Counted from the first letter of the stretch, positions 14,631 to 23,100 are shown. The stretch: 25,609 nt of DNA from DATKXO01 sp035528995 (GCA_035528995.1 DATKXO010000316.1:1-25609); one strand, 5' to 3'. The notes: generated by a model not told the origin, from the sequence alone. Translations and numbers: made by a program.

Positions 14631-17600
14631 ATGCAAATGCGACAGTTCCTCTTGATCCTGGCCGTCGCCCTTTGGAGCATGCCGGCGCTGGCCCAGGACC
14701 CCAAACAGGCCGGTGAGGAGAACCTGGACCTCTCCTCGATCATGGCCTCCATGGCCGGGAACATCTCGGTCGGGGAGACGCCGGACAAGGACGGCCTTCC
14801 CAAGTTCGAGGAAGTCACCAAGGACATGGAGTCCAAGAAGGGCCTCTTCACCCTCTGGTACTACCCCTCGGGGGCCAAGGACAAAGACCCCGAGAAGATG
14901 CTCGCCCAAATCCCGTCCGGCATCCTGGGCCAGAAGTTCATGCTCTCGACCAGTTTCTCCGGCGGCGGCTTCTTCACCGGCTTCCCCCTCGACGAGCGCG
15001 TCGTCCAGTGGGAGCTGGAGGACAAGCAACTCCTGCTCATCGAGCCCGAGACACGCTTCGTGGTCAACAAGTCCAAGGAGGTCTCCGACGTCGTCCGGCG
15101 GACCTACCCCGACCGCATCCGCGTGGCCGTCTCTCTGGTGACCAAGTCGCCCGGCGGTGACCCGGTCATCGACCTGGGCCGGCTGCTCAAGAGCGACTTC
15201 GCCGACATCGGCTGGATGACCCGCATGGGCGGCCTCTTCGGTATGGGTGGAGGCGCCGGATCGATCAACGCCAGCCTCAGCAAGTGGGTCAGGAAGGAGA
15301 ACTTCCCGGCCACCTTCAAGTACAACGTCGAGCTCGGCGTCGAGCTGGCCGTCAGCCAGTTCTCCCCGCCCGGGTCCTACGATAAGAAGCAGGTGCACTA
15401 CAGTTTCTGGGCCCTGCCCGAGAGCGACTACCAGCCGCGCATCGCCGACGACCGCGTCGGCTACTTCCTGACCACCAACCGCGACTGGGCCAAGCCCACC
15501 GACGCGCGCGACATCTTCAACCGCTACGTCGATCGTTGGCACCTGGTCAAGCGCGACGCCTCCCTGCCCATGTGCGAGCCCAAGCAGCCCATCACCTTCT
15601 ACATCGAGAAGACCGTGCCGGTCCGCTTCCGCCGGGCCGTCCGCGACGGCATCCTCGAGTGGAACAAGGCCTACGAGAAGATCGGGTTCGTCAACGCCGT
15701 CGAGGTCCGCCAGCAGACCGACGACAACGAATGGAAGAACCTGGATCCCGAGGACATGCGCTACAGCTTCTTCCGCTGGATCGTCACCGGCGCCGGCTTC
15801 GCCATGGGGCCCCACCGGGCCAACCCCTTCACCGGGCAGATCTACGACGCCGACATCGTCTTCGACGACTCCATGGTCCGCTACTTCGAGCAGAGCGCCG
15901 AGCAGCTGCTCAACGCCGGCGCCGTGGCCATGAAGGCCGGCGACCCCACCCTCCGCAACTTCCTGCGGCAGAACCCCCAGTGGCAGCGCCCCTCGCGCGA
16001 CTGGGAGCGGTTCGTCTTCGGCCAGCAGGAGGACGTCAAGCTCCGTGACGCCGTGCGCGAGCGAGCCCGCCTGCGCGGTCACCAGTTCTGTGAGTACTGC
16101 GAAGGCATGAAGCACGAGATGGCCGTCGCCCAAAGCATGCTCGCCGGCGCCCCCAAGGAAATCATCGACAAGTTCCTCTACGACGTAATCAAGGAAGTCG
16201 TCACCCACGAGGTCGGGCACACCCTGGGCCTGCGCCACAACTTCAAGGCCAGCTCCGTCTACACGCTCGAGGAGATCAAGCAGCGCCGCACCAAAGGCGA
16301 ACCCACCGTCGGCTCGGTCATGGACTACAACCCCGTGCTCTTCCTCAAGGACCAGATCCCCGACGACGTACCGCCCGGCTACTTCATCACGCCCACCATC
16401 GGACCGTACGATTACTGGGCCATCGAGTACGGCTACCGCCCCTTCGACGGCAACTTTAAGGGCACCGAGAAGAAGGGCGACCAGGAGCAGGAGGGCGAGG
16501 CCGAGGTGAAGAAGGCCGAAGCCACCGAGACGCCCGTGCCTCCGCCGGCCGCGATGACCGGGGCCATGGAAGTCAAGCTCGAAAACATCCCCCAGGAGGT
16601 CCTCGACCAGCTCCCGCCCGAGGTCAAGCAGATGATCGAGTCGGGCGACATCCAGAAGCTGATGGCCCAGGCCGGTGCCGCCGGGGGCGAAGCCCCGCCG
16701 ACCGCGCCGGGCGCGCCCGAGGGCCCGTCCTTCAGCGCTGCGCCCAGCGGCGAGGAGGGCATGCTCAACGCGATCGCCAGCCGCTGCACCGAGCCGGAGC
16801 TGACCTACGCCACCGACGAGGACACCACCTTCCTGGCCCCCGACCCGCGCGTGAACCGGTTCGACATGGCCGCCGATCCCATCGTCTGGGCCAAGGCCCG
16901 CATGGACCTGGCCAACAAGCGCATGGACAACATTCTGGAGTGGGCCGTCAAGGATAAGGAGAGCTGGTACCACCTGCGCTCGGCGTTCCTGACCCTGGCC
17001 TTCGAGAAGGCCCGCGTGCTCGATTACGCCGGGCGATACATCGGTGGCCAGTACTTCCACCGCGCCCACCGCGGTGACGCCGACGCCCCGGCACCGTTCG
17101 TCCACGTCGACGCCCAGACACAGCGCGAGGCCATGGCCTTCATCGAGGAGAACGCCTTCGGCGACGACTTCTTCAACGTATCGCCCGAGGTGCTCAACCA
17201 CCTGGCCCCACCCCGCTGGTGGCACGAGGGCATGTCCGTCGACTACGTCATGGACTTCCCGGTTCACAACCTGATCGCCACCTTCCAGTGGTGGACCCTC
17301 TTCGATCGGCTCTTCCCCAACACGCTCCGCCGCATCCACGACGCCGAGATGAAGACCGACGGCAGCGACAAGTTCACCGTCGCCGAGTACATCCAGCGAC
17401 TGCAGAACGCCTGCTGGAGTGACGCGACCAACGTCAAACGCCTCGGCCGCCAGACCTGGACCGACGCCAGTCCCTACGTCTCGGACGTCCGTCGGTCGCT
17501 GCAGCGCGAGTACCTGGGCCTGGTCGAGCCGCTGGTCCGCCAGAAGCCCGGCGAGGTCATCTCGCCCGACCTGCACGCCATGATGCAGTACGCCCTGAAG

Positions 17601-17768
17601 AAGCTGGCCAACGAGATCGAAACCGTCATCAACGCGGAAAAGGCCGACTTCGCCTCTCAGGCCCACCTGGTGGCCTGCAAGTCGCGCATCGACCGCATGC
17701 TGGCCCCGAAGCTGGACGAGTACACACCCATGATGACGTTCTCGATGTTCGGCGCCGAAACGCCGTAG
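14631..17768 (+). CDS. Secreted zinc-dependent metalloprotease (DUF5117/DUF4953 type)
   Basis: A 1045-residue exported protein. The signal peptide MQMRQFLLILAVALWSMPAL ends in an ALA-Q cleavage site. A DUF5117-like region follows (KGLFTLWYYP, IPSGILGQKFMLSTSFSGG, ERVVQWELEDKQLLLIEP). The catalytic part carries ITFYIEKTVPVRFRRAVRDG and ILEWNKAYEKIGF, then the metzincin-like zinc motif HEVGHTLGLRH at 526-536 with a nearby SVMDYNP (Met-turn candidate). About residues 615-710 form a charged Pro/Ala-rich low-complexity insert, after which family-like sequence resumes. The ATG at 14631 has AAAGGAG 7 bases upstream. Related proteins are seen in Bacteroidetes and Planctomycetes, with mostly unknown substrates. 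A hairpin follows the stop codon. Confidence 0.92.
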   Translation: MQMRQFLLILAVALWSMPALAQDPKQAGEENLDLSSIMASMAGNISVGETPDKDGLPKFEEVTKDMESKKGLFTLWYYPSGAKDKDPEKMLAQIPSGILGQKFMLSTSFSGGGFFTGFPLDERVVQWELEDKQLLLIEPETRFVVNKSKEVSDVVRRTYPDRIRVAVSLVTKSPGGDPVIDLGRLLKSDFADIGWMTRMGGLFGMGGGAGSINASLSKWVRKENFPATFKYNVELGVELAVSQFSPPGSYDKKQVHYSFWALPESDYQPRIADDRVGYFLTTNRDWAKPTDARDIFNRYVDRWHLVKRDASLPMCEPKQPITFYIEKTVPVRFRRAVRDGILEWNKAYEKIGFVNAVEVRQQTDDNEWKNLDPEDMRYSFFRWIVTGAGFAMGPHRANPFTGQIYDADIVFDDSMVRYFEQSAEQLLNAGAVAMKAGDPTLRNFLRQNPQWQRPSRDWERFVFGQQEDVKLRDAVRERARLRGHQFCEYCEGMKHEMAVAQSMLAGAPKEIIDKFLYDVIKEVVTHEVGHTLGLRHNFKASSVYTLEEIKQRRTKGEPTVGSVMDYNPVLFLKDQIPDDVPPGYFITPTIGPYDYWAIEYGYRPFDGNFKGTEKKGDQEQEGEAEVKKAEATETPVPPPAAMTGAMEVKLENIPQEVLDQLPPEVKQMIESGDIQKLMAQAGAAGGEAPPTAPGAPEGPSFSAAPSGEEGMLNAIASRCTEPELTYATDEDTTFLAPDPRVNRFDMAADPIVWAKARMDLANKRMDNILEWAVKDKESWYHLRSAFLTLAFEKARVLDYAGRYIGGQYFHRAHRGDADAPAPFVHVDAQTQREAMAFIEENAFGDDFFNVSPEVLNHLAPPRWWHEGMSVDYVMDFPVHNLIATFQWWTLFDRLFPNTLRRIHDAEMKTDGSDKFTVAEYIQRLQNACWSDATNVKRLGRQTWTDASPYVSDVRRSLQREYLGLVEPLVRQKPGEVISPDLHAMMQYALKKLANEIETVINAEKADFASQAHLVACKSRIDRMLAPKLDEYTPMMTFSMFGAETP

Positions 17769-17818
17769 CGCCTGCAAGCGTACCCCTGGCGTGACCGCGC
17801 CGGGATGCGATAATCACT

Positions 17819-17856
17819 GCGGCACGGGCGGGCGAGACTTCGCGCGTCCGTGCCGC
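17819..17856 (+). terminator. Long hairpin after the metalloprotease gene
   Basis: A perfect 9-bp stem GCGGCACGG (17819-17827)/CCGTGCCGC (17848-17856) contains a second inner stem GCGA/TCGC (17832-17835/17840-17843) with loop GACT. It lies 51 bp after the metalloprotease stop. The base after the stem is TT with no longer T-run, so it is a hairpin-type 3' end and not a classical intrinsic terminator. Confidence 0.55.
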
Positions 17857-17882
17857 TTGCCATAACGGCCGGGACGCGACGC

Positions 17883-18866
17883 TTGACCGCAGACTCCACC
17901 GGACAACCCGCAGTCGCACAGCGCCCCACCGGCGACCGGACCACCGACGCCACGGCACACGCTGCCGGTGCGCCAGCCCGGGCCGGCGTGGCCTACGGCA
18001 TCGCCGCCTACGCCTGGTGGGGGCTGGTGCCGGTGTACTTCAAGGCCGTCGCTCACGTGCCGGCCCTCGAGGTCCTCGCCCACCGCGTCATCTGGTCGGT
18101 CGTTCTGCTGGCCGCGCTGATCGTGCTCAAGAGCCGATGGCGTGAGGCGGCCTCGGCCATGCGGCGTCGCCGAACGGCCGTCACGCTGCTGGTGACCACT
18201 GTCCTGATCGCCTGCAACTGGCTCATCTTCATCTACGCGGTCGCCACCGATCGCCTGCTCGAGGCCAGCCTGGGGTACTTCATCAACCCGCTCGTCAACG
18301 TCCTGCTCGGCTTCGTCTTTCTTGGTGAGCGCCTGCGACGCTGGCAGACCATCAGCGTCGCACTGGCCGCCGTCGGCGTGCTCTACCTCACCCTGGGCTA
18401 TGGCCGGTTCCCCTGGATCGCCCTGGCGCTGGCGGCTTCGTTCGGCCTCTACGGTCTGTTGCGTAAGACGGCCCCAGTGGACGCCCTCATCGGCCTGACC
18501 GTCGAGACTACGCTGCTGCTCCCCTTAGCCCTGGCATACGTCCTGATCGCAGGGGCGACCGGCGCAGGCAAGTTCGCAGCGGGCTCCTGGTCCGACAGCA
18601 TCCTGCTCGTGTCGGCCGGCATCGTGACGGCCGTGCCCCTGCTGTGGTTCACCAACGCCGCCCGCCGGCTCCGCCTCGCCACCCTGGGCTTCCTGCAATA
18701 CCTCGCGCCCACCGGCCACTTCCTGCTGGCCGTCGCCGCCTATGGCGAAACGTTCACCACCGCCCACCTCCTCGCCTTCGGCTGCATCTGGACCGCCCTG
18801 GCCATCTACTCGATCGACACCGTCCGGGCACCGCGGGCCGCCGCACCGGTCGCGAAGGACTATTGA
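17883..18866 (+). CDS. rarD: RarD-like EamA/DMT-superfamily transporter
   Basis: A roughly 327-residue inner-membrane protein of the drug/metabolite transporter superfamily, RarD subgroup. It has about ten hydrophobic helices. Characteristic stretches are GVAYGIAAYAWWGLVPVYFK at the start, EVLAHRVIWSVVLL, ACNWLIFIYAVATDRLLEAS, LGYFINPLVNVLLGFVFLGE, and GFLQYLAPTGHFLLAV followed by GETF near the end. RarD is named after a chloramphenicol-sensitivity phenotype; its natural substrate is not established. The start is unclear. A GTG at 17850 lies inside the 3' arm of the preceding hairpin, so TTG at 17883 is preferred; both precede a non-conserved Thr/Ala-rich leader of about 33-45 residues. Confidence 0.88.
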   Translation: MTADSTGQPAVAQRPTGDRTTDATAHAAGAPARAGVAYGIAAYAWWGLVPVYFKAVAHVPALEVLAHRVIWSVVLLAALIVLKSRWREAASAMRRRRTAVTLLVTTVLIACNWLIFIYAVATDRLLEASLGYFINPLVNVLLGFVFLGERLRRWQTISVALAAVGVLYLTLGYGRFPWIALALAASFGLYGLLRKTAPVDALIGLTVETTLLLPLALAYVLIAGATGAGKFAAGSWSDSILLVSAGIVTAVPLLWFTNAARRLRLATLGFLQYLAPTGHFLLAVAAYGETFTTAHLLAFGCIWTALAIYSIDTVRAPRAAAPVAKDY

Positions 18867-19021
18867 CGCCGCAATCCCATGGCCCAGCGCCACCGACCGG
18901 CCGCCCCCCGGCGCTCCAATAACGTACGCGAATCGAGGCGCGCCACATGAAGACGGCATTCGCCGCCCACCCGCTCCGGACGAGGTGGCCGTCGGCGCAA
19001 GGCTGGTCTACCATTCCCTTG

Positions 19022-19732
19022 ATGGCTGACGACTTCGACCTGATCTGGACCGAGCCGGTCCCGGTGTTTCCGCTGCCCAACTGCGTCATGCTGACCGGGC
19101 CGGTCCTGCCCCTGCACGTCTTCGAGCCGCGCTATCGGACCATGATCCGCGAGGTCCTGGCTCGCCGGCCCGGACAGCGGGTCCTGGCCATCGCCCTCCT
19201 CCGCGACGGCTACGAGGACCAGTACCTCACCAACTTCGCCCCCATCCACCCCGTCGTCGGCGTCGGCGCCGTCGTCGAGCATCAGGAGTTGCCCGACGGC
19301 CGATTCAACCTCCTCCTGCAGGGCCGGGCCCGGGCCATGATCCAGGTCGAGGACACCAGCGGCCCCTACCGCCGGGCCATGCTCGTCCCCCGCGAGTCGG
19401 TCCCCTTCGACAGTCTCGATGCCGAAGCCTCGGCCCGCGATAGCCTCTGCGCCCTGCTCGAGGACGCCGCCGCCGTGAACCTCTGGGCCACCAAAGCCAC
19501 CGAACAGCTCTGCCACGCCTACCCCCGCACCGAGCAGCTCATCGACGTGCTCGCCTTCCACGTCATCCCCGACGACGAAATCCTGGTCAAACAGCAGATC
19601 CTAGAGGAAGCCTGCATCGCCACCCGCCTGGCCGTCGTTCAAAGCTGGCTCCAACGGGCCGTCGCCGCCAAACGCTACGCCGAGTGCCGACCCCAACACG
19701 GCCCCTGGCCACCCTCCCAGTCACAGAACTAA
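19022..19732 (+). CDS. Lon N-terminal (substrate-binding) domain protein
   Basis: A 236-residue protein consisting of a Lon protease N-domain without ATPase or protease parts. The diagnostic start is EPVPVFPLPNCVML followed by GPVLPLHVFEPRYRTMI; later blocks are GVGAVVEHQELPDGRFNLLL, GRARAMIQVE, and a helical C-terminal part including LIDVLAFHVIPDDEILVKQQ and ILEE. Stand-alone proteins of this kind are widespread and of unknown function, possibly adaptors. ATG 19022 is chosen because it precedes the domain by a normal distance. The ATG at 18947 with a weak GAGG upstream would add 25 residues. Downstream is the CRISPR locus, transcribed independently. Confidence 0.88.
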   Translation: MADDFDLIWTEPVPVFPLPNCVMLTGPVLPLHVFEPRYRTMIREVLARRPGQRVLAIALLRDGYEDQYLTNFAPIHPVVGVGAVVEHQELPDGRFNLLLQGRARAMIQVEDTSGPYRRAMLVPRESVPFDSLDAEASARDSLCALLEDAAAVNLWATKATEQLCHAYPRTEQLIDVLAFHVIPDDEILVKQQILEEACIATRLAVVQSWLQRAVAAKRYAECRPQHGPWPPSQSQN

Positions 19733-19821
19733 CCGGGCGGCACTGTCGCCCTGTCCTGCCGAACCCAGGTCAGTGAAAACCCGATACCCGTCATTGACCA
19801 CGCCGCCGCCCAGAGCGCAAG

Positions 19822-19848
19822 AAAAAAACGCCCCGACAGGGGGGCGTT
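19822..19848 (-). terminator. Intrinsic terminator of tracrRNA A
   Basis: On the minus strand an 8-bp stem AACGCCCC/GGGGCGTT with a 6-base loop is followed directly by seven T (19828-19822; two of the stem T's overlap the run). It is a textbook Rho-independent terminator, oriented leftward, which fixes the strand of tracrRNA A. Confidence 0.88.
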
Positions 19849-19930
19849 AGCGGGCAAACCCATGTGAGTCTACCCTGGGCGCTCACGCAGGAGCGTTGCC
19901 TTACGCGGACGTTTGTCCACTTACTATGAT

Positions 19931-19959
19931 TTGCGGGACAAGCGTCGCTCAGATACACT
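19931..19959 (+). promoter_or_regulatory. Promoter-like pair on the strand opposite anti-repeat A, pointing to cas9
   Basis: TTGCGG (19931-19936) and TACACT (19954-19959) are 17 bases apart on the plus strand. They correspond to the TTGCCG/TACACT pair in every array repeat, because an anti-repeat is an inverted copy of the repeat. If active it would start rightward transcription around 19966, antisense to tracrRNA B and toward cas9. Confidence 0.3.
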
Positions 19960-19960
19960 G

Positions 19961-19994
19961 CAAAAAGGAAACGCCCTGCCTTTCGGCGAGGCGT
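19961..19994 (-). terminator. Intrinsic terminator of tracrRNA B
   Basis: On the minus strand ACGCC/GGCGT (5 bp) and an inner GCC/GGC (3 bp), separated by a 2-base mismatch, are capped by a GAAA tetraloop and followed by TTCCTTTTTG. The T-tract ends one base before anti-repeat A begins. It looks weaker than the terminator of A because the T-run is interrupted. Confidence 0.68.
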
Positions 19995-20092
19995 CTCGAA
20001 GGGGCGCGGTTTCCCGCGTTGCCCTGCGTGCGGGACGTAAGTCCGATCGCCATTACTGTGACAAGGACCGGCAAACGTCGCTCAGATACACT
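19961..20092 (-). ncRNA. tracrRNA copy B (second, tandem tracrRNA-like gene)
   Basis: About 132 nt on the minus strand, directly upstream of copy A in the same orientation. The anti-repeat (20092-20056) pairs without mismatch over 17 bases with the repeat's 3' part, then continues with one G-U and two A-U pairs. It re-pairs as CCGG and as CACAG (20060-20056) with the spacer-proximal CTGTG, leaving an internal loop. The tail repeats the architecture of A: TAA, hairpin GGAC-TTAC-GTCC (20044-20033), GGGCAACGC with stem CGCGG/CCGCG capped by GAAA (20018-20005), and an intrinsic terminator (19994-19961). Relative to A the second hairpin has compensatory base-pair changes, so structure is conserved. 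A promoter-like pair places +1 at the first anti-repeat base. Confidence 0.72.
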
Positions 20093-20098
20093 ACGGGA

Positions 20099-20127
20099 AG
20101 CTTACCAGGGAGGGGCTGACCGGTCAA
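20099..20127 (-). promoter_or_regulatory. Candidate promoter of tracrRNA B
   Basis: Minus-strand TTGACC (20127-20122, 5/6) and TAAGCT (20104-20099, 3/6) are separated by 17 bases. Seven bases past the -10 box is 20092, the first base of the anti-repeat. The -35 box overlaps a perfect palindrome, TGACCGGTCA (20117-20126), that could bind a regulator acting on both tracrRNA and cas9. Confidence 0.5.
20117..20126. promoter_or_regulatory. TGACCGGTCA palindrome between tracrRNA and cas9
   Basis: A perfect 10-bp palindrome 50 bp before the cas9 ATG and 25 bp upstream of the tracrRNA B start. It overlaps the -35 box of the latter. No good cas9 promoter was found otherwise; CTGACC at 20116 with GACGAT at 20138 is a weak possibility on the plus strand. 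Confidence 0.35.
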
Positions 20128-20175
20128 GGACATTCTGGACGATGCGAGGGCTACTCAGAAAGAGGTTGAGTCACC

Positions 20176-23100
20176 ATGTCCGAAGGCAGCAAAATCGGCC
20201 CGTACGTGCTCGGCATCGACTTGGGGTCGCACTCGCTGGGATGGGCCGTCCTTACGCTCGATGAGCAGGGCCAGCGCCGGGGGATCCGCGATGCGGGCGT
20301 CCGCACATTTCAGGCGGGCGTCGAAGCATCGTACGACCAGATGATACAGGGCAAACAGAAGTCCAAAGCCGCCAACCGTCGCTCGAAACGCGGACCGCGT
20401 CGCCAAATCTGGCGTCGAGCTTGGCGTCGGTACAAGCTCCTGAAGTGCCTGATCACGCATGGCCTGCTTCGCGACCTGGGCAGCCTCGACATCCGCAAGC
20501 CCGCCGACCAGGACCGGTTCCTCAAGTCAATCGACCAAGACCTTCGTCAGCGATTGCGACCAGCCAAGGACGATCCCCGCCGCCACCTCTGGGAGCAGGT
20601 GTGGCTCTACGAGCTACGTGCTTCGGCCCTCGAACGCAAACTCGACCCGCTCGAGCTCGGCCGCGCGTTTTATCATCTCGCCCAGCGTCGCGGCTTCCTG
20701 TCCAACCGAAAGACCGACGCACCCGACGACGAGGACGACAAACCTAAACGGGCGAGCCGCGCCAGGAAGGCCAAAGCCAAGCGTACGCCGTTGCCGGAAA
20801 ACGAATCCGAGCAGCAACCCGCCGTCGCATCCGACGACGGCAAAGAAGACCCCAAGAAGGTGAAGGCCGCCATCACCAAGCTCGGCCAAGACATGGAACG
20901 AGCCATCCCTGATCCCAGGTTCCGAACTCTGGGCTTCTACTTTGCTCGCCACGTCAACCCGGAGGAGCAGCGTATTCGTGGCCCTGGTCGGTGGACCGGC
21001 CGACTGGAGCATTATGAGCCTGAGTTCAAGGCGATCTGTGATGCCCAGTCCGCGTACTATCCGGCCCTCGCCGAAAACGGCGACGGGCGCCGCGAACTTC
21101 ACGACGCGATCTTCTTCCAACGCCCGCTCAAACCGTGCGGTCACCTGGTCGGCCATTGCGACCTGGAGCCCGGACGGAAGCGCGCCCTTCAGGCGATCCC
21201 GCTCGCCCAGCGATTCCGGCTCTTACAAAAGGTGAACGATCTGGCGGTCATCGAACCGTCGGGCAACTCGCGACCCCTTCGAGATGATGAACGCGCGAGA
21301 CTTCTCACTGAATTATCCACGCGGGACCACTTGACATTCCACCAGATTCGAGACTTGCTCCAGCTTCAGAAAGCGCGCAGACGCAAGGATCCAAAGACGG
21401 GCAAAATGCGTGTGGTCGACCCCGGGCACACGTTCAACTTCGAGCGCCCTCCCGCAAAGGACATTACCGGTCACCGCACCGCGGCCAAGATCATCTCCTG
21501 CGACGAGAAGGCCTCCGGCATTGCCCAGTGCTGGGACGACATGTCCGACCGCCAGCGCGAAGAACTCGTACTAGCGCTGCTCGACTTCGAGGATGACCAA
21601 CCCCTTGCCGAGCACCTCGCCGACCGATACGGCTTCACCGACGACCAAGCGGCTGTCTTGTCGCGCGTGCAACTGGAGAAATCGCGCTGCTCCCTGTCGC
21701 GCCGCGCGATGGCACGGTTGCTACCCTTCATGGAAGACGGGATACCGTTTGCCACGGCCAAGGAGCAGATTCGTGAGTATCGCGCCAAGTTCGTACGGCA
21801 AACGGTTGCGCTCGACTCTCTGCCGCGCGTTCTGGCCACCGATCACAAACACGTTGCCGAACGGGACGGCCAAAACCGAGCGTTCAAGAACGCGCGGGAT
21901 CTCCGGAATCCCGCCGTCACGCGAGCCCTCTCCGAACTGCGCAAAGTTATCAACGCCAGTATCCGGCGTTACGGAAAGCCCGAGCGCATCCACGTCGAAT
22001 TGGGACGCGAACTCAAGGGGAGCCCAAAGCAACGCCAGGCTACTTCAAAGCGCAACGCCGAGCGACGCGTCGATCGCGACAGGGCGCGCCAACAGATCGT
22101 AGACGCCGAAGTGGGTTGGTCCGATCCGTCGGCGCTGCCCGACTCCGAAGTCCAAAAGTGGCTGCTCGGCAAGGAGCAGGGCTGGCACTGCCCCTACTGC
22201 GGCGAGTCCATGCCCAAGGCCAGCACGGACTTGCAGGTGGACCACATTATCCCGCGCAGCATCTCGCACGATAACACAATGCTGAACAAGGTTCTCTGTC
22301 ACGCCCAGTGCAATTCTCGCAAGGGCAAGCGCGCCCCGTGTCAAGCGTTCGATCAGGAGGAGTTGCATCGCATCGCCAAGCGCACGGTAAGTCTCCCGCC
22401 AGGGAAGCGCCGTCGCTTCCAGTGGACAGAAGATGACATTCACGACTACTACGCCGACGAGAGCGGCGGCTTCACCAAGCGCCAACTCCAGGACACGCAG
22501 TACGCCTCGCGCCTTGCTGGCGAATACCTCGCCTTGCTCTACGGTGGCGTCATTGACGACTCCGGCGTACGCCGTGTTCAAGTCTCATCGGGTGGCGTCA
22601 CCTTCAGTCTACGCCGGGAGTGGGGTCTGAATGCCGTCATCCCCAGCTTGCCCGACAGCCCGGCCTACACCGCCGCGCCGGAAATCCGCCTCGACGAAAA
22701 GCTTCGCACCGACCATCGCCACCACGCCGTCGATGCCGTGGTAATTGCGTTGACCAACCGCAAGACGATTGAGCTTCTCTCCGATGCTGCTCGCCGCGTC
22801 GAACTCGCTGAACTGCACCGCCAAGACGTGCGCGATTCTCAAGGGCGACGGCGGACCAGCTATGCCGAGATGAAGGCCCCGTGGGGGACTCCGGAATCGT
22901 TCTTTGCCTCCGTCAAGGACGCCATCGCTCGCATCAACGTGTCCCATCGTCCAGAGCGCAAGCTGTCCGGTCCCATGCATGACGAAACGAACTACAGCAA
23001 GCCGTTCGACCACGGAAAACGTGGGGAGGAACATCGAACGCGCAGGGCATTGAAGGATTTGAAGAAAAGCGAAGTCGAACAGATCATCGACGATGGTGTT

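Larger units (their letters stand above)
19822..19959 (-). ncRNA. tracrRNA copy A (better match to the array repeat)
   Basis: Minus-strand RNA of about 138 nt. Its 5' end (19959-19940) is complementary over 20 consecutive bases to the 3' part of the array repeat as read on the minus strand. After a 2-base bulge it pairs again (CCCG), then over ten further pairs (CAAATCATAG, two G-U) with the spacer-proximal end of the repeat, giving the bulged duplex typical of type II. The tail follows: hairpin GTGGAC-AAAC-GTCCGC (19920-19905), then GGCAACGC with stem CGCTC/GAGCG (19895-19880), then an intrinsic terminator with seven T (19848-19822). The element GCAACGCTC also occurs in the Neisseria meningitidis tracrRNA tail. 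No convincing promoter lies directly upstream, because that space is the terminator of copy B. The exact 5' end is not known. Confidence 0.85.

Noticed and set aside
14529..17777. 1082-codon open frame on the minus strand
   Set aside because: It lies antisense to the metalloprotease gene, which has a signal peptide, a zinc motif and a ribosome binding site. The antisense product is a Val/Leu/Gly/Asp-rich artefact of GC-rich codon use.
17850..17882. GTG at 17850 as the rarD-like start
   Set aside because: This codon lies in the 3' arm of a perfect 9-bp hairpin and the added residues are not conserved. It cannot be fully excluded.
19940..20110. tracrRNA on the plus strand
   Set aside because: The plus strand has no intrinsic terminator after either anti-repeat. 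The minus strand has two, plus tail hairpins like known tracrRNAs and a bulged duplex with the repeat.
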